This document shows positions 51,283-60,652 of a DNA stretch of 64,000 bases, one piece after another. The position numbers and the translations under genes are program-made. Source of the stretch: Vibrio algivorus (GTDB taxonomy: Bacteria > Pseudomonadota > Gammaproteobacteria > Enterobacterales > Vibrionaceae); NCBI RefSeq assembly GCF_002218005.2, contig NZ_AP018678.1:496001-560000 (forward strand), read 5' to 3'. Positions within the stretch are counted from its first letter, which is position 1, and each line of letters starts with the position of its first letter. The notes under the pieces were generated by a model. That model saw nothing but the letters and a program-made list of their open reading frames with translations. It ran no database searches and was not told the origin of the DNA.

Positions 51283-51807
51283 TTATAGGCTATTGATCAC
51301 TTTTTCTTTGTTTAATCGCTCTAATTGAGTACCACATAAAGAGCAATGATAACGAGTTTGTTGACGTTTCACTTTATTATGTCGTCGAATTGATAATAGG
51401 TGGGTTTGACATTGGCATTGATAAGTAAAGGTTTTCCCTTGTACCGAACTAACATCGAAAGCATGATAAATTTCAGGTGGGCATTGAAAAATATTTGCCA
51501 TCACATATCGCCATTCTTTGCCATGAGGCTTTACGCGACCAAATTGATGGTAGGTGATAAGGTGGGCCAACTCATGCGGAATCACTTGTTCTATAAATGC
51601 TTGTTGATTTTCAATAAATAATGTTGGATTTAAGCGAATTCGCCATTGTTGCAGGTAAGCTTTTCCCGCCACCTTTCCTCGTACATTAAATGTAAGTTCT
51701 GGTGTGGGAAAGCTACATTCAAAGGCCAACTCTGCTTTTTTTAGGTGAAGCTGAAGGCTGTTTTCCAATTGATGGATTAAACTTTGAGGAATGACAATGG
51801 CTGACAC
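51283..51807 (-). CDS. sprT: SprT family zinc metalloprotease-like protein
   Basis: The 174-residue protein has the HExxH motif at 78-82 (IPHELAHLITYH). A C-terminal zinc-ribbon-like pair of cysteine motifs follows (YQCQCQTH; YHCSLCGTQ). The E. coli homologue's role is unclear; the eukaryotic relative Spartan degrades DNA-protein crosslinks. It lies between the GGDEF gene and a membrane protein gene, all on the minus strand. Confidence 0.92.
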   Translation of the reverse strand: MSAIVIPQSLIHQLENSLQLHLKKAELAFECSFPTPELTFNVRGKVAGKAYLQQWRIRLNPTLFIENQQAFIEQVIPHELAHLITYHQFGRVKPHGKEWRYVMANIFQCPPEIYHAFDVSSVQGKTFTYQCQCQTHLLSIRRHNKVKRQQTRYHCSLCGTQLERLNKEKVINSL

Positions 51808-51883
51808 TATGACTCTCTACTAACATTCAGAACCGAAGAGGAGCCGAATGTTAATAGAGATAAGAGGTAGATACAATTAATGT

Positions 51884-51906
51884 TATACCCAAGTTATTTG
51901 GGTATA
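51884..51906. repeat. 23-bp palindromic remnant of the repeat
   Basis: TATACCCAAGTTATTTGGGTATA joins two termini head to head. It contains the last codons and stop of the next gene. Confidence 0.7.
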
Positions 51907-52694
51907 TGGTGATGGATTTCATGTTTACGACTGATAGTTTGTCGGTAACCATGCCAAGTAGCAAAGCCTAGGATAGGCATCGCAATGATCATTCCTATAC
52001 CAGCTGTGACAAAACCAAAACCAATAAATAAAACAATTATTCCCGCCCATACTACCATGGCACTTAGGTTATTTTTGACGGCGTGATAGCTCGTAAAGAC
52101 GGCGGTCATCATATCGACTCGCCTTTCCATCATTAATGGAATCGAAAATGCCGACATAGAAAAAATGACACATGAGAAAATAAACCCAACCACAGAACCA
52201 CTGATTAAAAAAGGTAGGAAAGCTTCGATTGAGGCCCCTTGCATTTCTGGATATAAAGCATGTAACAAGGCAGCAATGCGCATCCAAAAGATCATCGCAA
52301 CACAAAGTAATAGAGCAAAGCTCCATTGTGAAACGCCATTACGCTTAATCGCTTTTATTGAATGGAATAATTTAGGTTTATGATGTTTCTCAATTTGCCA
52401 ACTCGCATCGTATAGTCCTAGCGCTAAAAATGGGCCGATTAACATATAAACAATCAGGCTAGGGAAAATGACTAAATGAGAACCTTGCAAATAGACTAGC
52501 CATTCAATACCAGCAGCGGCAACAGCAAAGCAAATGCCGTAAAATAAGCTGATCACAGGAGCTTTAAAAATATCGCGAAAGCCGAGTTTCAGCCATTGTA
52601 ATGGTGCGAATGTAGCGATTTTCTCACAAGGTATGGTGCGAGCATATTCATTATCTGGTGTTCTAAAATCTGATGGTTTAGCAGTACGAGGCAT
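51894..52694 (-). CDS. DUF2189-like integral membrane protein
   Basis: The 266-residue protein starts at ATG 52694 after GGAGG; the longer frame to 52868 is rejected. It has about six hydrophobic segments (for example FYGICFAVAAAGIEWLVYL and MVVWAGIIVLFIGFGFVTA). The cytoplasmic start contains the PLQWLKLGFRDIFKAP motif, matching DUF2189 membrane proteins of unknown function. The last residues IPK and the TAA stop are encoded by a repeat palindrome, and a second such palindrome lies upstream at 52738. Confidence 0.82.
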   Translation of the reverse strand: MPRTAKPSDFRTPDNEYARTIPCEKIATFAPLQWLKLGFRDIFKAPVISLFYGICFAVAAAGIEWLVYLQGSHLVIFPSLIVYMLIGPFLALGLYDASWQIEKHHKPKLFHSIKAIKRNGVSQWSFALLLCVAMIFWMRIAALLHALYPEMQGASIEAFLPFLISGSVVGFIFSCVIFSMSAFSIPLMMERRVDMMTAVFTSYHAVKNNLSAMVVWAGIIVLFIGFGFVTAGIGMIIAMPILGFATWHGYRQTISRKHEIHHHIPK

Positions 52695-52737
52695 AAATCC
52701 TCCTAGCAATTCATGAGGGAACAAATCTGTGCAGCAG

Positions 52738-52756
52738 CCCAAGTTATTTGGGTATA
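52738..52756. repeat. Palindromic remnant of the repeat upstream of the DUF2189 gene
   Basis: CCCAAGTTATTTGGGTATA is almost the same as 51884-51906, so the membrane-protein gene is bracketed by two remnants. Confidence 0.65.
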
Positions 52757-52843
52757 TATAAATATTGCTGTTGTTTGGGATAATTACAAATTTAATGACT
52801 AAAAATTGTTCAAATTTGATGAGTGGAAAAAACCGATGGGCAA

Positions 52844-52873
52844 TAAAAAAACCCTCACCGAATAGCAAGGGTT
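52844..52873 (-). terminator. Terminator after metK
   Basis: On the minus strand ACCCT / AGGGT, with a partly paired interior, is followed by TTTTTTT. Confidence 0.7.
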
Positions 52874-52904
52874 TGAAAGTACTGTGGTTTGTCGTGAAAA
52901 CGAA

Positions 52905-54056
52905 TTATAAGCCAGCAAATCCACGCAGTGCTTCTGCTTTGTCCGTTGCTTCCCATGGGAATTCATCACGACCAAAGTGGCCATAAGCAGCCGTCTTCTT
53001 GTAGATAGGTTGAAGTAGGTTCAACATTTCTTGTAGGCCGTATGGACGTAAGTCGAAGTGCTGACGAACTGCTTCGATAATGATGTCTGATGGTACTTTC
53101 TCTGTACCAAACGTTTCTACCATGATAGAAGTCGGCTCAGCTACACCGATAGCGTATGAAAGTTGAATTTCACAACGATCCGCAAGGCCTGCTGCTACGA
53201 TATTTTTTGCTACATAACGCGCTGCGTAAGCGGCTGAACGATCAACTTTTGATGGATCTTTACCAGAGAAAGCACCGCCGCCGTGACGAGCTGCACCGCC
53301 GTAGGTATCTACGATGATTTTACGACCAGTCAGACCACAGTCACCCATTGGACCACCGATAACAAAACGACCGGTTGGGTTGATAAAGAATTTTGTTTCT
53401 TTATTTAGCCATTCAGAAGGCAGTACAGGTTTGATGATTTCTTCCATTACTGCTTCACGTAGATCAGGGGTAGTAATTGAATCACAGTGCTGAGTTGATA
53501 GTACGACAGCATCGATACCAACAATCTTTCCTTGATCGTATTGGAAAGTTACTTGAGATTTTGCATCAGGGCGTAAGAAATCAAGTTTGCCGCTTTTACG
53601 TACTTCAGCTTGCTTTTGTACAAGTAGGTGAGAGTAAGTAATTGGGGCTGGCATCAATACTTCTGTTTCGTTACATGCATAACCAAACATAATACCTTGG
53701 TCGCCAGCGCCTTGATCTTTAGGGTCGGCTTTATCAACACCTTGGTTGATGTCTGGAGATTGTTTACCGATGGTATTTAATACAGCACAAGAGTCTGCAT
53801 CAAAGCCCATATCAGAATGAACATAACCAATTTCGCGAACGGTTTCGCGGGTAATTTCTTCAATATCAACCCAGGCTGAAGTTGTGACTTCACCGCCAAC
53901 CATTACCATACCGGTTTTTACGTAAGTTTCACACGCCACACGTGCTTTAGGATCTTGCTCTAGGATTGCATCCAATACTGCATCAGAAATTTGATCAGCA
54001 ATTTTATCAGGATGACCTTCAGATACAGATTCTGAAGTAAATAAATGCTTAGCCAT
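52905..54056 (-). CDS. metK: S-adenosylmethionine synthetase
   Basis: MetK makes SAM from methionine and ATP. The 383-residue protein starts at ATG 54056 (MAKHLFTSESVSEGHPDK, GGAGC upstream). It has the family signatures GAGDQGIMFGYA and GGGAFSGKDPSKVD. The upstream region carries a perfect MetJ-type box and a leader hairpin. It is divergent from tkt. Confidence 0.98.
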   Translation of the reverse strand: MAKHLFTSESVSEGHPDKIADQISDAVLDAILEQDPKARVACETYVKTGMVMVGGEVTTSAWVDIEEITRETVREIGYVHSDMGFDADSCAVLNTIGKQSPDINQGVDKADPKDQGAGDQGIMFGYACNETEVLMPAPITYSHLLVQKQAEVRKSGKLDFLRPDAKSQVTFQYDQGKIVGIDAVVLSTQHCDSITTPDLREAVMEEIIKPVLPSEWLNKETKFFINPTGRFVIGGPMGDCGLTGRKIIVDTYGGAARHGGGAFSGKDPSKVDRSAAYAARYVAKNIVAAGLADRCEIQLSYAIGVAEPTSIMVETFGTEKVPSDIIIEAVRQHFDLRPYGLQEMLNLLQPIYKKTAAYGHFGRDEFPWEATDKAEALRGFAGL

Positions 54057-54116
54057 GTGTGAGTGCTCCACTGTGAATCATGCCAATTCATCGCTTGATG
54101 AATGCAGTTAAGTTAG

Positions 54117-54161
54117 AAAAGACGCGTTCTTGTATAGCTAATGCTATGAATCGCGTCTTTT
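54117..54161 (-). promoter_or_regulatory. Hairpin in the metK leader
   Basis: AAAAGACGCG pairs with CGCGTCTTTT around an inner TATAGC / GCTATG-type stem. It lies between the MetJ-like box and the metK start, so would be in the 5' untranslated RNA. It resembles a terminator more strongly on the plus strand. Function unknown. Confidence 0.5.
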
Positions 54162-54180
54162 TAAAAACAATAAATTCTGT

Positions 54181-54212
54181 AGGTGTTTCTACATCTAGAC
54201 GTCTATTCTAGT
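54181..54212 (-). promoter_or_regulatory. MetJ operator (tandem met boxes) upstream of metK
   Basis: A perfect AGACGTCT at 54197-54204 is preceded by the weaker 8-mers CTACATCT and AGGTGTTT in register. Tandem 8-bp boxes are the known MetJ repressor target. The rest of the 489-bp metK-tkt gap holds the two divergent promoters but nothing else recognisable. Confidence 0.7.
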
Positions 54213-54545
54213 TTTGATTGGTCGAATTACAAGCCTTTTTTCTCTTTTTGCTATTTAGTTGTCTTAAAAGTGAGATAACGGAGGTAGAGAAAATGTTTAT
54301 TAATTTGCCTTTCTCTCTATTGACGTATTCGATTGCGTTCCCATAATGTCGGGCATTGAGGGGAAATAATGTGACAATGCTAAAAAAGCAAAAAAAATAA
54401 CCCCAAAAGAGAAAATATCAAGTGGTTAACGTTTGCAGTCATGCAGTCGCTTTGCGACAATACCACGCAGAATTAAAAGTGAGTTGAAGTATTCGGCAAG
54501 CTTTCCCAACCTTAATAAATCGCTTATGCAAATCCAGGAGCAGAC

Positions 54546-56540
54546 ATGACGTCTCGTAAAGATCTAGCAAATGCAATCCGCGCACTTAGCATGGACGGTG
54601 TTCAACAGGCTAATTCAGGCCACCCAGGCGCCCCAATGGGCATGGCCGATATCGCTGAAGTTCTTTGGCGTGGTCACTTGAATCACAACCCACAAAACCC
54701 TGAGTGGTTTGATCGCGACCGTTTCGTGCTTTCAAATGGCCACGGTTCGATGCTGATTTACTCTTTGCTTCACCTTTCTGGTTATGACCTTCCTCTTTCT
54801 GAACTGAAAAACTTCCGCCAATTGCATTCAAAAACGCCAGGTCACCCTGAGTATGGTTATGCACCTGGTGTTGAAACGACTACTGGCCCACTAGGTCAAG
54901 GTATCACCAATGCTGTTGGTATGGCGTTAGCTGAAAAAGCATTAGCGGCTCAGTTTAACCGTGAAGGCCACGATATCGTTGATCACTTTACTTATACATT
55001 CCTAGGCGATGGCTGTTTGATGGAAGGTATCTCACACGAAGCGGCTTCTTTAGCTGGTGTGCTAGGTCTAGGTAAATTGGTTGCATTCTGGGATGACAAC
55101 GGTATTTCTATCGATGGTCACGTAGAAGGTTGGTTTGCAGATGATACACCTAAACGTTTTGAAGCGTACGGTTGGCATGTAATCCCAGCAGTTGATGGTC
55201 ACGATGCTGACGCAATTGAAGCAGCGATTGCAGCTGCGAAAGCGGATCCTCGTCCAACGCTTATTTGTACTAAAACAGTGATCGGTTTTGGTTCTCCAAA
55301 CAAAGCGGGCACGCACGATTGTCACGGCGCGCCACTAGGTGCTGATGAAATCGTTGCAACTAAAGCGCAACTTGGTTGGGAACACGGTCCATTTGAAATT
55401 CCTTCAGATATTTACGCTGAATGGGACGCAAAAGAAGCGGGTGCAGCAAAAGAAGCGGCTTGGAATGAAAAACTGGCTGCTTATGAAGCGGCTTACCCTG
55501 AGCTTGCGGCAGAATTCAAACGTCGTATGGCGGGTGAGCTACCTAAAGAGTGGGAAGAAAAAGCAAGCGCTATCATTGCTGATCTTCAAGCAAACCCAGC
55601 TAACATTGCATCACGTAAAGCGTCACAAAATGCACTAGAAGCATTTGGCCAAATTCTACCTGAGTTTATGGGCGGTTCTGCGGACTTAGCACCATCGAAC
55701 TTAACTATGTGGTCTGGTTCTAAATCTTTGACTGCTGAAGATGCCTCAGGCAACTACGTACACTACGGCGTACGTGAGTTTGGTATGACGGCTATCATCA
55801 ACGGTATCGCACTACACGGCGGTTTCATTCCTTACGGCGCAACTTTCCTAATGTTCATGGAATACGCACGTAACGCAATGCGTATGGCAGCCTTGATGAA
55901 AGTGCAAAACATCCAAGTTTACACCCACGATTCAATCGGCCTAGGCGAAGATGGTCCAACTCACCAACCGGTTGAGCAAATGGCTTCTCTACGTATGACA
56001 CCAAACATGAGTACATGGCGTCCATGTGACCAAGTTGAATCTGCTGTAGCTTGGAAACTGGCGATTGAGCGTAAAGATGCGCCTTCAGCGTTAATCTTCT
56101 CTCGTCAAAACCTAGCACAACAAGAACGTACTGCTGACCAAGTAGCGAACATCGCGAAAGGTGCTTACATTCTGAAAGATTGTGCAGGCAAACCTGAGCT
56201 AATCTTGATTGCAACAGGTTCTGAAGTTGAGCTAGCGGTTGAAGCTGCTGCGCAACTTTCTGCGGAAGGTAAACAAGTACGCGTCGTATCAATGCCATCA
56301 ACCGATGCATTTGATAAGCAAGATGCAGCTTACCGTGAATCAGTATTACCATCAGACGTAACGGCTCGTGTTGCAATTGAAGCGGGTATTGCGGATTACT
56401 GGTTTAAGTATGTTGGCCTAGACGGTCGCATCATCGGTATGACAACATTCGGTGAGTCAGCGCCAGCGGGTGAGCTATTTAAAATGTTCGGCTTTACCGT
56501 TGAAAACGTAGTTGAAACTGCGAAAGAGTTAATTGCTTAA
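54546..56540 (+). CDS. tkt: Transketolase
   Basis: This thiamine-diphosphate enzyme of the pentose phosphate pathway transfers two-carbon ketol units. The 664-residue protein has SGHPGAPMGMA, the ThDP motif GDGCLMEGISHEAASLAG, and YTHDSIGLGEDGPTHQP. CAGGAGCAG lies before the ATG. Erythrose 4-phosphate made here is the substrate of the next gene's product, epd. Confidence 0.98.
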   Translation: MTSRKDLANAIRALSMDGVQQANSGHPGAPMGMADIAEVLWRGHLNHNPQNPEWFDRDRFVLSNGHGSMLIYSLLHLSGYDLPLSELKNFRQLHSKTPGHPEYGYAPGVETTTGPLGQGITNAVGMALAEKALAAQFNREGHDIVDHFTYTFLGDGCLMEGISHEAASLAGVLGLGKLVAFWDDNGISIDGHVEGWFADDTPKRFEAYGWHVIPAVDGHDADAIEAAIAAAKADPRPTLICTKTVIGFGSPNKAGTHDCHGAPLGADEIVATKAQLGWEHGPFEIPSDIYAEWDAKEAGAAKEAAWNEKLAAYEAAYPELAAEFKRRMAGELPKEWEEKASAIIADLQANPANIASRKASQNALEAFGQILPEFMGGSADLAPSNLTMWSGSKSLTAEDASGNYVHYGVREFGMTAIINGIALHGGFIPYGATFLMFMEYARNAMRMAALMKVQNIQVYTHDSIGLGEDGPTHQPVEQMASLRMTPNMSTWRPCDQVESAVAWKLAIERKDAPSALIFSRQNLAQQERTADQVANIAKGAYILKDCAGKPELILIATGSEVELAVEAAAQLSAEGKQVRVVSMPSTDAFDKQDAAYRESVLPSDVTARVAIEAGIADYWFKYVGLDGRIIGMTTFGESAPAGELFKMFGFTVENVVETAKELIA

Positions 56541-56569
56541 TCCTTTAAGGTTTAGATAATTGAAAGATG

Positions 56570-56598
56570 AAAGCCGGGCATGATTGCTCGGCTTTTTT
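56570..56598 (+). terminator. Terminator after tkt
   Basis: AAGCCGGGC / GCTCGGCTT (one mismatch) is followed by TTTTT. Confidence 0.8.
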
Positions 56599-56661
56599 AA
56601 TGCGTATTAAAAGACGATGAGGTAACATACTGCCACTTTAGATTGATGCCACGGAATGATT

Positions 56662-57705
56662 ATGCTCAGAATTGCTATTAATGGATTTGGTCGAATTGGA
56701 CGCAGTGTATTGCGCGCTTTATATGAAAGTGGCAAAGATCAGTCGATACAAGTAGTGGCCATTAATGAACTTGCTGAACCCGAAGGAATGGTACATCTTC
56801 TGCAATACGATTCGAGTCATGGTCGTTTTTTCAAAAAAGTTACCCATGATCAAGAGCATCTTCTTATTCATCACAGCGATAAGGGCGAGTCAAGTTTTGA
56901 TTCGATTCGTATATTACACCTCTCTGATGCCAAGCTTCTGCCTTGGAAAGATCTCAATGTCGATATCGTTTTAGATTGTACTGGTAAGTTTGGATCGCAA
57001 GTCGATGGGCAATTGCATATTCAAGCTGGAGCGAAACGAGTGTTGTTTTCTCATCCAGGTGGTAATGATGTCGATAACACGATTATCTACGGTGTGAATC
57101 ATGAAACATTGGCTGCTGAACATCATGTGGTTTCGAATGGTTCTTGTACGACTAACTGTATTATTCCAGTGATTAAAGCATTAGATGACAGTTTTGGTAT
57201 TGAGTCTGGCACTATCACCACCATTCACTCTTCTATGAACGATCAGCAAGTGATTGATGCTTATCACTCCGATTTACGCCGTTCTCGGGCCGCTAGCCAA
57301 TCTATCATTCCTGTTGATACTAAACTTCATTTAGGTATCGCAAGAATTTACCCTAAATTTGCTGATAAATTTGAAGCAATTTCAGTTCGAGTGCCTACAA
57401 TTAATGTCACAGCGATGGATTTAAGTGTCACAGTTCACAAAAATGTCAATGTTAATGACGTAAATCAATCTATCGTAGAAGCATCTCGTTGTACATTGGG
57501 CGGCATATTGGATTACACCGAAGCGCCTCTGGTTTCGATTGATTTCAATCATGATTCGCATAGTGCGATTGTTGATGGCTCGCAAACTCGTGTTAGCAAC
57601 CACCGTTTAGTTAAAATGCTAGTGTGGTGTGATAACGAATGGGGCTTTGCCAACCGAATGCTCGATACTGCCTTAGTAATGGGTACAATGATTGACTCAA
57701 AATAA
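56662..57705 (+). CDS. epd: D-erythrose-4-phosphate dehydrogenase
   Basis: Epd oxidises erythrose 4-phosphate to 4-phosphoerythronate, the first step of PLP synthesis. The 347-residue GAPDH-fold protein has INGFGRIGRSVLRALYE, the catalytic cysteine in SNGSCTTNC, and TIHSSMNDQQVIDAYH, which differs from the GAPDH TATQ-type segment and marks Epd. ATG 56662 is preferred over 56656 because CACGGA then has a workable spacing. The order epd-pgk-fba is conserved in gammaproteobacteria. Confidence 0.95.
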   Translation: MLRIAINGFGRIGRSVLRALYESGKDQSIQVVAINELAEPEGMVHLLQYDSSHGRFFKKVTHDQEHLLIHHSDKGESSFDSIRILHLSDAKLLPWKDLNVDIVLDCTGKFGSQVDGQLHIQAGAKRVLFSHPGGNDVDNTIIYGVNHETLAAEHHVVSNGSCTTNCIIPVIKALDDSFGIESGTITTIHSSMNDQQVIDAYHSDLRRSRAASQSIIPVDTKLHLGIARIYPKFADKFEAISVRVPTINVTAMDLSVTVHKNVNVNDVNQSIVEASRCTLGGILDYTEAPLVSIDFNHDSHSAIVDGSQTRVSNHRLVKMLVWCDNEWGFANRMLDTALVMGTMIDSK

Positions 57706-57730
57706 GATTTTTGCGACGAATAAATAGTCG

Positions 57731-57761
57731 ATTTATTATTTTTTAGCTTGAAATAATAAAT
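57731..57761. repeat. AT-rich inverted repeat between epd and pgk
   Basis: ATTTATTATTT / AAATAATAAAT (11-bp arms, 9-nt loop) is flanked by the direct repeat AATAAATAGTCG. It could be a weak terminator or protein site; unassigned. Confidence 0.4.
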
Positions 57762-57936
57762 AGTCGCCCCCAGTATATTGGGTAATGAAATGATTAGCCC
57801 TGTGCGGTTTACAGGAAAGCGATTTAGTCGCTAAGCTGAATAGAAATTGCTAGATAAGAAATTTGATTATTGGGCATTATGCCCGGTGATAACGCTTTAA
57901 ATATTTTTAATTTCACTAACATTGAGAGGACAAATA

Positions 57937-59100
57937 ATGTCTGTAATCAAGATGACTGACCTGGATCTTGCAGGTAAACGTGTATTCATTCGTGCTGACT
58001 TAAATGTGCCAGTAAAAGAAGGTAAAGTAACTTCAGATGCTCGTATCTTAGCGTCTTTACCTACGATTAAAACTTGCCTAGAAGCTGGCGCAAAAGTAAT
58101 GGTGACTTCTCACCTAGGTCGCCCAACTGAAGGTGAATACAACGAAGAGTTCTCTCTGCAACCAGTTGTTAACTATTTAAACGATGCACTAGATTGCGAC
58201 GTTAAATTAGCAAAAGATTACCTAGATGGTCTTGAGCTTAATGCTGGTGAATTAGTGGTTCTTGAAAACGTTCGCTTTAATAAAGGCGAGAAGAAAAACG
58301 AAGAAGAACTATCTAAAAAATATGCAGCACTTTGTGACGTATTCGTAATGGATGCATTTGGTACGGCTCACCGTGCTCAAGCATCTACTCACGGTGTTGG
58401 TATGCATGCACCAATCGCTTGTGCGGGTCCTCTTCTTGCTAACGAGCTTGAAGCACTAGCTAAAGCAATGGACAAACCAGCTCGCCCAATGGTTGCTATC
58501 GTTGGTGGTTCTAAAGTATCGACTAAGCTGACTGTTCTTGAATCTCTATCTACAGTAGCTGACCAATTGGTTGTTGGTGGTGGTATTGCAAATACATTCA
58601 TCGCAGCTGCAGGTCACAACGTTGGTAAATCTCTATACGAAGCTGACCTAGTTGATACCGCTAAAAAGCTAATGGAAACTTGTGCAATCCCAGTTGCGAC
58701 TGATGTTGCATGTGCAAAAGCATTTGATGAGAACGCTGAAGCAGAAATCAAGCACGTTTCTGAAGTTCAAGATGACGATATGATTTTTGACTTAGGTCCA
58801 GAATCTACTGCAGCACTAGCTGAAATTCTAAAAGGTGCAAAAACTATCCTTTGGAATGGCCCTGTAGGCGTATTTGAATTCAAAAACTTTGAAGCGGGTA
58901 CTCGCGGTATTTCTGAAGCAATCGCAGCTTCTGAAGGCTTCTCTGTTGCTGGTGGCGGTGACACACTAGCGGCTATCGACAAGTTTGGTATTAAAGCTGA
59001 TGTATCTTACATCTCAACGGGTGGCGGTGCTTTCCTTGAGTTTGTAGAGGGTAAAGTATTACCTGCAGTTGCTATGCTTGAAGAGCGTGCAAAAGCATAA
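57937..59100 (+). CDS. pgk: Phosphoglycerate kinase
   Basis: This glycolytic enzyme transfers phosphate between 1,3-bisphosphoglycerate and ADP. The 387-residue protein starts at ATG 57937 after GAGAGGA. It has RVFIRADLNVPVKEG, the substrate loop HLGRPTEG, and the nucleotide-binding GPVGVFE and GGGDTLAAI segments. Length matches the E. coli enzyme. Codon use is strongly biased, as expected for a highly expressed gene. Confidence 0.98.
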   Translation: MSVIKMTDLDLAGKRVFIRADLNVPVKEGKVTSDARILASLPTIKTCLEAGAKVMVTSHLGRPTEGEYNEEFSLQPVVNYLNDALDCDVKLAKDYLDGLELNAGELVVLENVRFNKGEKKNEEELSKKYAALCDVFVMDAFGTAHRAQASTHGVGMHAPIACAGPLLANELEALAKAMDKPARPMVAIVGGSKVSTKLTVLESLSTVADQLVVGGGIANTFIAAAGHNVGKSLYEADLVDTAKKLMETCAIPVATDVACAKAFDENAEAEIKHVSEVQDDDMIFDLGPESTAALAEILKGAKTILWNGPVGVFEFKNFEAGTRGISEAIAASEGFSVAGGGDTLAAIDKFGIKADVSYISTGGGAFLEFVEGKVLPAVAMLEERAKA

Positions 59101-59111
59101 TGTTCCAAAAT

Positions 59112-59138
59112 AAGGCGGGAGAATATTCTCGCCTTTTT
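59112..59138 (+). terminator. Terminator after pgk
   Basis: AAGGCG-GAGAAT / ATTCTC-GCCTT with one bulge and TTTTTT. Confidence 0.82.
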
Positions 59139-59293
59139 TACGTTTGTAGATTTTTATCTGTTGCGTAGATCACACTATGTGAATTGAGGCGGTTTGTTGC
59201 TACAATGCCCCCGTTATCAAGCAAACGTTTATTTCATTAACGATTTCGTTCTCTGAACGGGATTTTAAACGATAGAAAAATAGGACTAAACCC

Positions 59294-60370
59294 ATGTCTA
59301 AGATCTTCGATTTTGTAAAACCTGGTGTTATCTCTGGTGATGACGTACAGAAAGTTTTTGAAGTAGCAAAAGAAAACAACTTTGCACTTCCAGCGGTTAA
59401 CGTTGTTAACACTGACTCTGTAAACGCAGTACTAGAAGCAGCAGCAAAAGTAAAAGCTCCAGTAATCGTTCAGTTCTCTAACGGTGGCGCTGCTTTCTTT
59501 GCTGGTAAAGGCGTTAAGCTTGAAGGCCAAGGTGCACAAATCCTAGGTGCAGTTGCTGGTGCGAAATACGTACACGCTGTTGCTGAAACTTACGGTGTAC
59601 CTGTGATCCTTCACACGGACCACGCTGCTAAGAAACTTCTTCCTTGGATCGACGGTCTACTAGACGCAGGTGAAAAACACTTCGCTGAAACTGGTAAGCC
59701 TCTATTCTCTTCTCACATGTTAGACCTTTCTGAAGAGTCTCTAGAAGAGAATGTTGAAACATGTGCTAAGTACTTAGAGCGCATGGCTAAAATGAACATG
59801 ACTATCGAAATCGAACTAGGTTGTACTGGTGGTGAAGAAGATGGTGTTGATAACTCTGATATGGACGCATCTGAGCTTTACACTTCTCCAGAAGACGTTG
59901 CATACGCGTACGAAAAACTAAACGCTGTTAGCCCACGTTTCACTATCGCGGCTTCTTTCGGTAACGTACACGGTGTTTACAAGCCTGGTAACGTTGTTCT
60001 AACTCCAACTATCCTACGTGATTCTCAAGCGCACGTTTCTGAGAAATTTGGCCTACCAGCTAACTCTCTAAACTTCGTTTTCCACGGTGGTTCTGGTTCT
60101 TCTGAAGCAGAAATCCAAGAATCAATTGGTTACGGTGTTATCAAAATGAACATCGATACTGATACTCAGTGGGCATGTTGGGATGGCGTTCGTCAATACG
60201 AAGCGGACAACCACGATTACCTACAAGGCCAAATCGGTAACCCAACGGGTGAAGAAGCGCCAAACAAAAAATACTATGACCCACGTGTATGGTTACGTGC
60301 TGGTCAAACGTCTATGGTTGCACGTCTTGAAAAAGCGTTTGCTGACCTTAACGCTATCGACGTACTATAA
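59294..60370 (+). CDS. fba: Class II fructose-bisphosphate aldolase
   Basis: This zinc-dependent aldolase interconverts fructose 1,6-bisphosphate with two triose phosphates. The 358-residue protein has the catalytic/zinc pair D109-H110 (VILHTDHAAK), the second zinc region IEIELGCTGGEEDGVDN, and VFHGGSGSSEAEIQ. It is preceded by its own ~190-bp region and the pgk terminator, so it can be transcribed separately. Codon bias is very strong. Confidence 0.98.
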   Translation: MSKIFDFVKPGVISGDDVQKVFEVAKENNFALPAVNVVNTDSVNAVLEAAAKVKAPVIVQFSNGGAAFFAGKGVKLEGQGAQILGAVAGAKYVHAVAETYGVPVILHTDHAAKKLLPWIDGLLDAGEKHFAETGKPLFSSHMLDLSEESLEENVETCAKYLERMAKMNMTIEIELGCTGGEEDGVDNSDMDASELYTSPEDVAYAYEKLNAVSPRFTIAASFGNVHGVYKPGNVVLTPTILRDSQAHVSEKFGLPANSLNFVFHGGSGSSEAEIQESIGYGVIKMNIDTDTQWACWDGVRQYEADNHDYLQGQIGNPTGEEAPNKKYYDPRVWLRAGQTSMVARLEKAFADLNAIDVL

Positions 60371-60392
60371 TTCGTCTCTTTTTAGCGTTTGA

Positions 60393-60424
60393 TAAAAGCC
60401 TCACAGTAATGTGAGGCTTTTTTG
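60393..60424 (+). terminator. Terminator after fba
   Basis: AAAAGCCTCAC / GTGAGGCTTTT with loop AGTAAT, then TTTG. The next ~230 bp before mscS have no gene. Confidence 0.9.
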
Positions 60425-60652
60425 TTTGTTTTTTTGTAATTAAGTTGTACGAATTAATTAATAAGAAAGAAAAATATTTGAATACATATAGCAACAAATG
60501 GTTTCCAGTGTTAAAAAAAATGGCTATATTGTGTTTATGTCTGGTATCGATAAATATAACTCTTTGCTTTTGTAGAAGTAACTAGGTGACGATATTGTGT
60601 ACATACCCCCAATTTAGATTCATCGACTCATGTAATTTATAAAGGAAGAAAC

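Noticed and set aside
56656..56661. Alternative upstream start ATG for epd
   Set aside because: The only purine-rich site (CACGGA) would directly touch this ATG. ATG 56662 has workable spacing and gives the normal N terminus.
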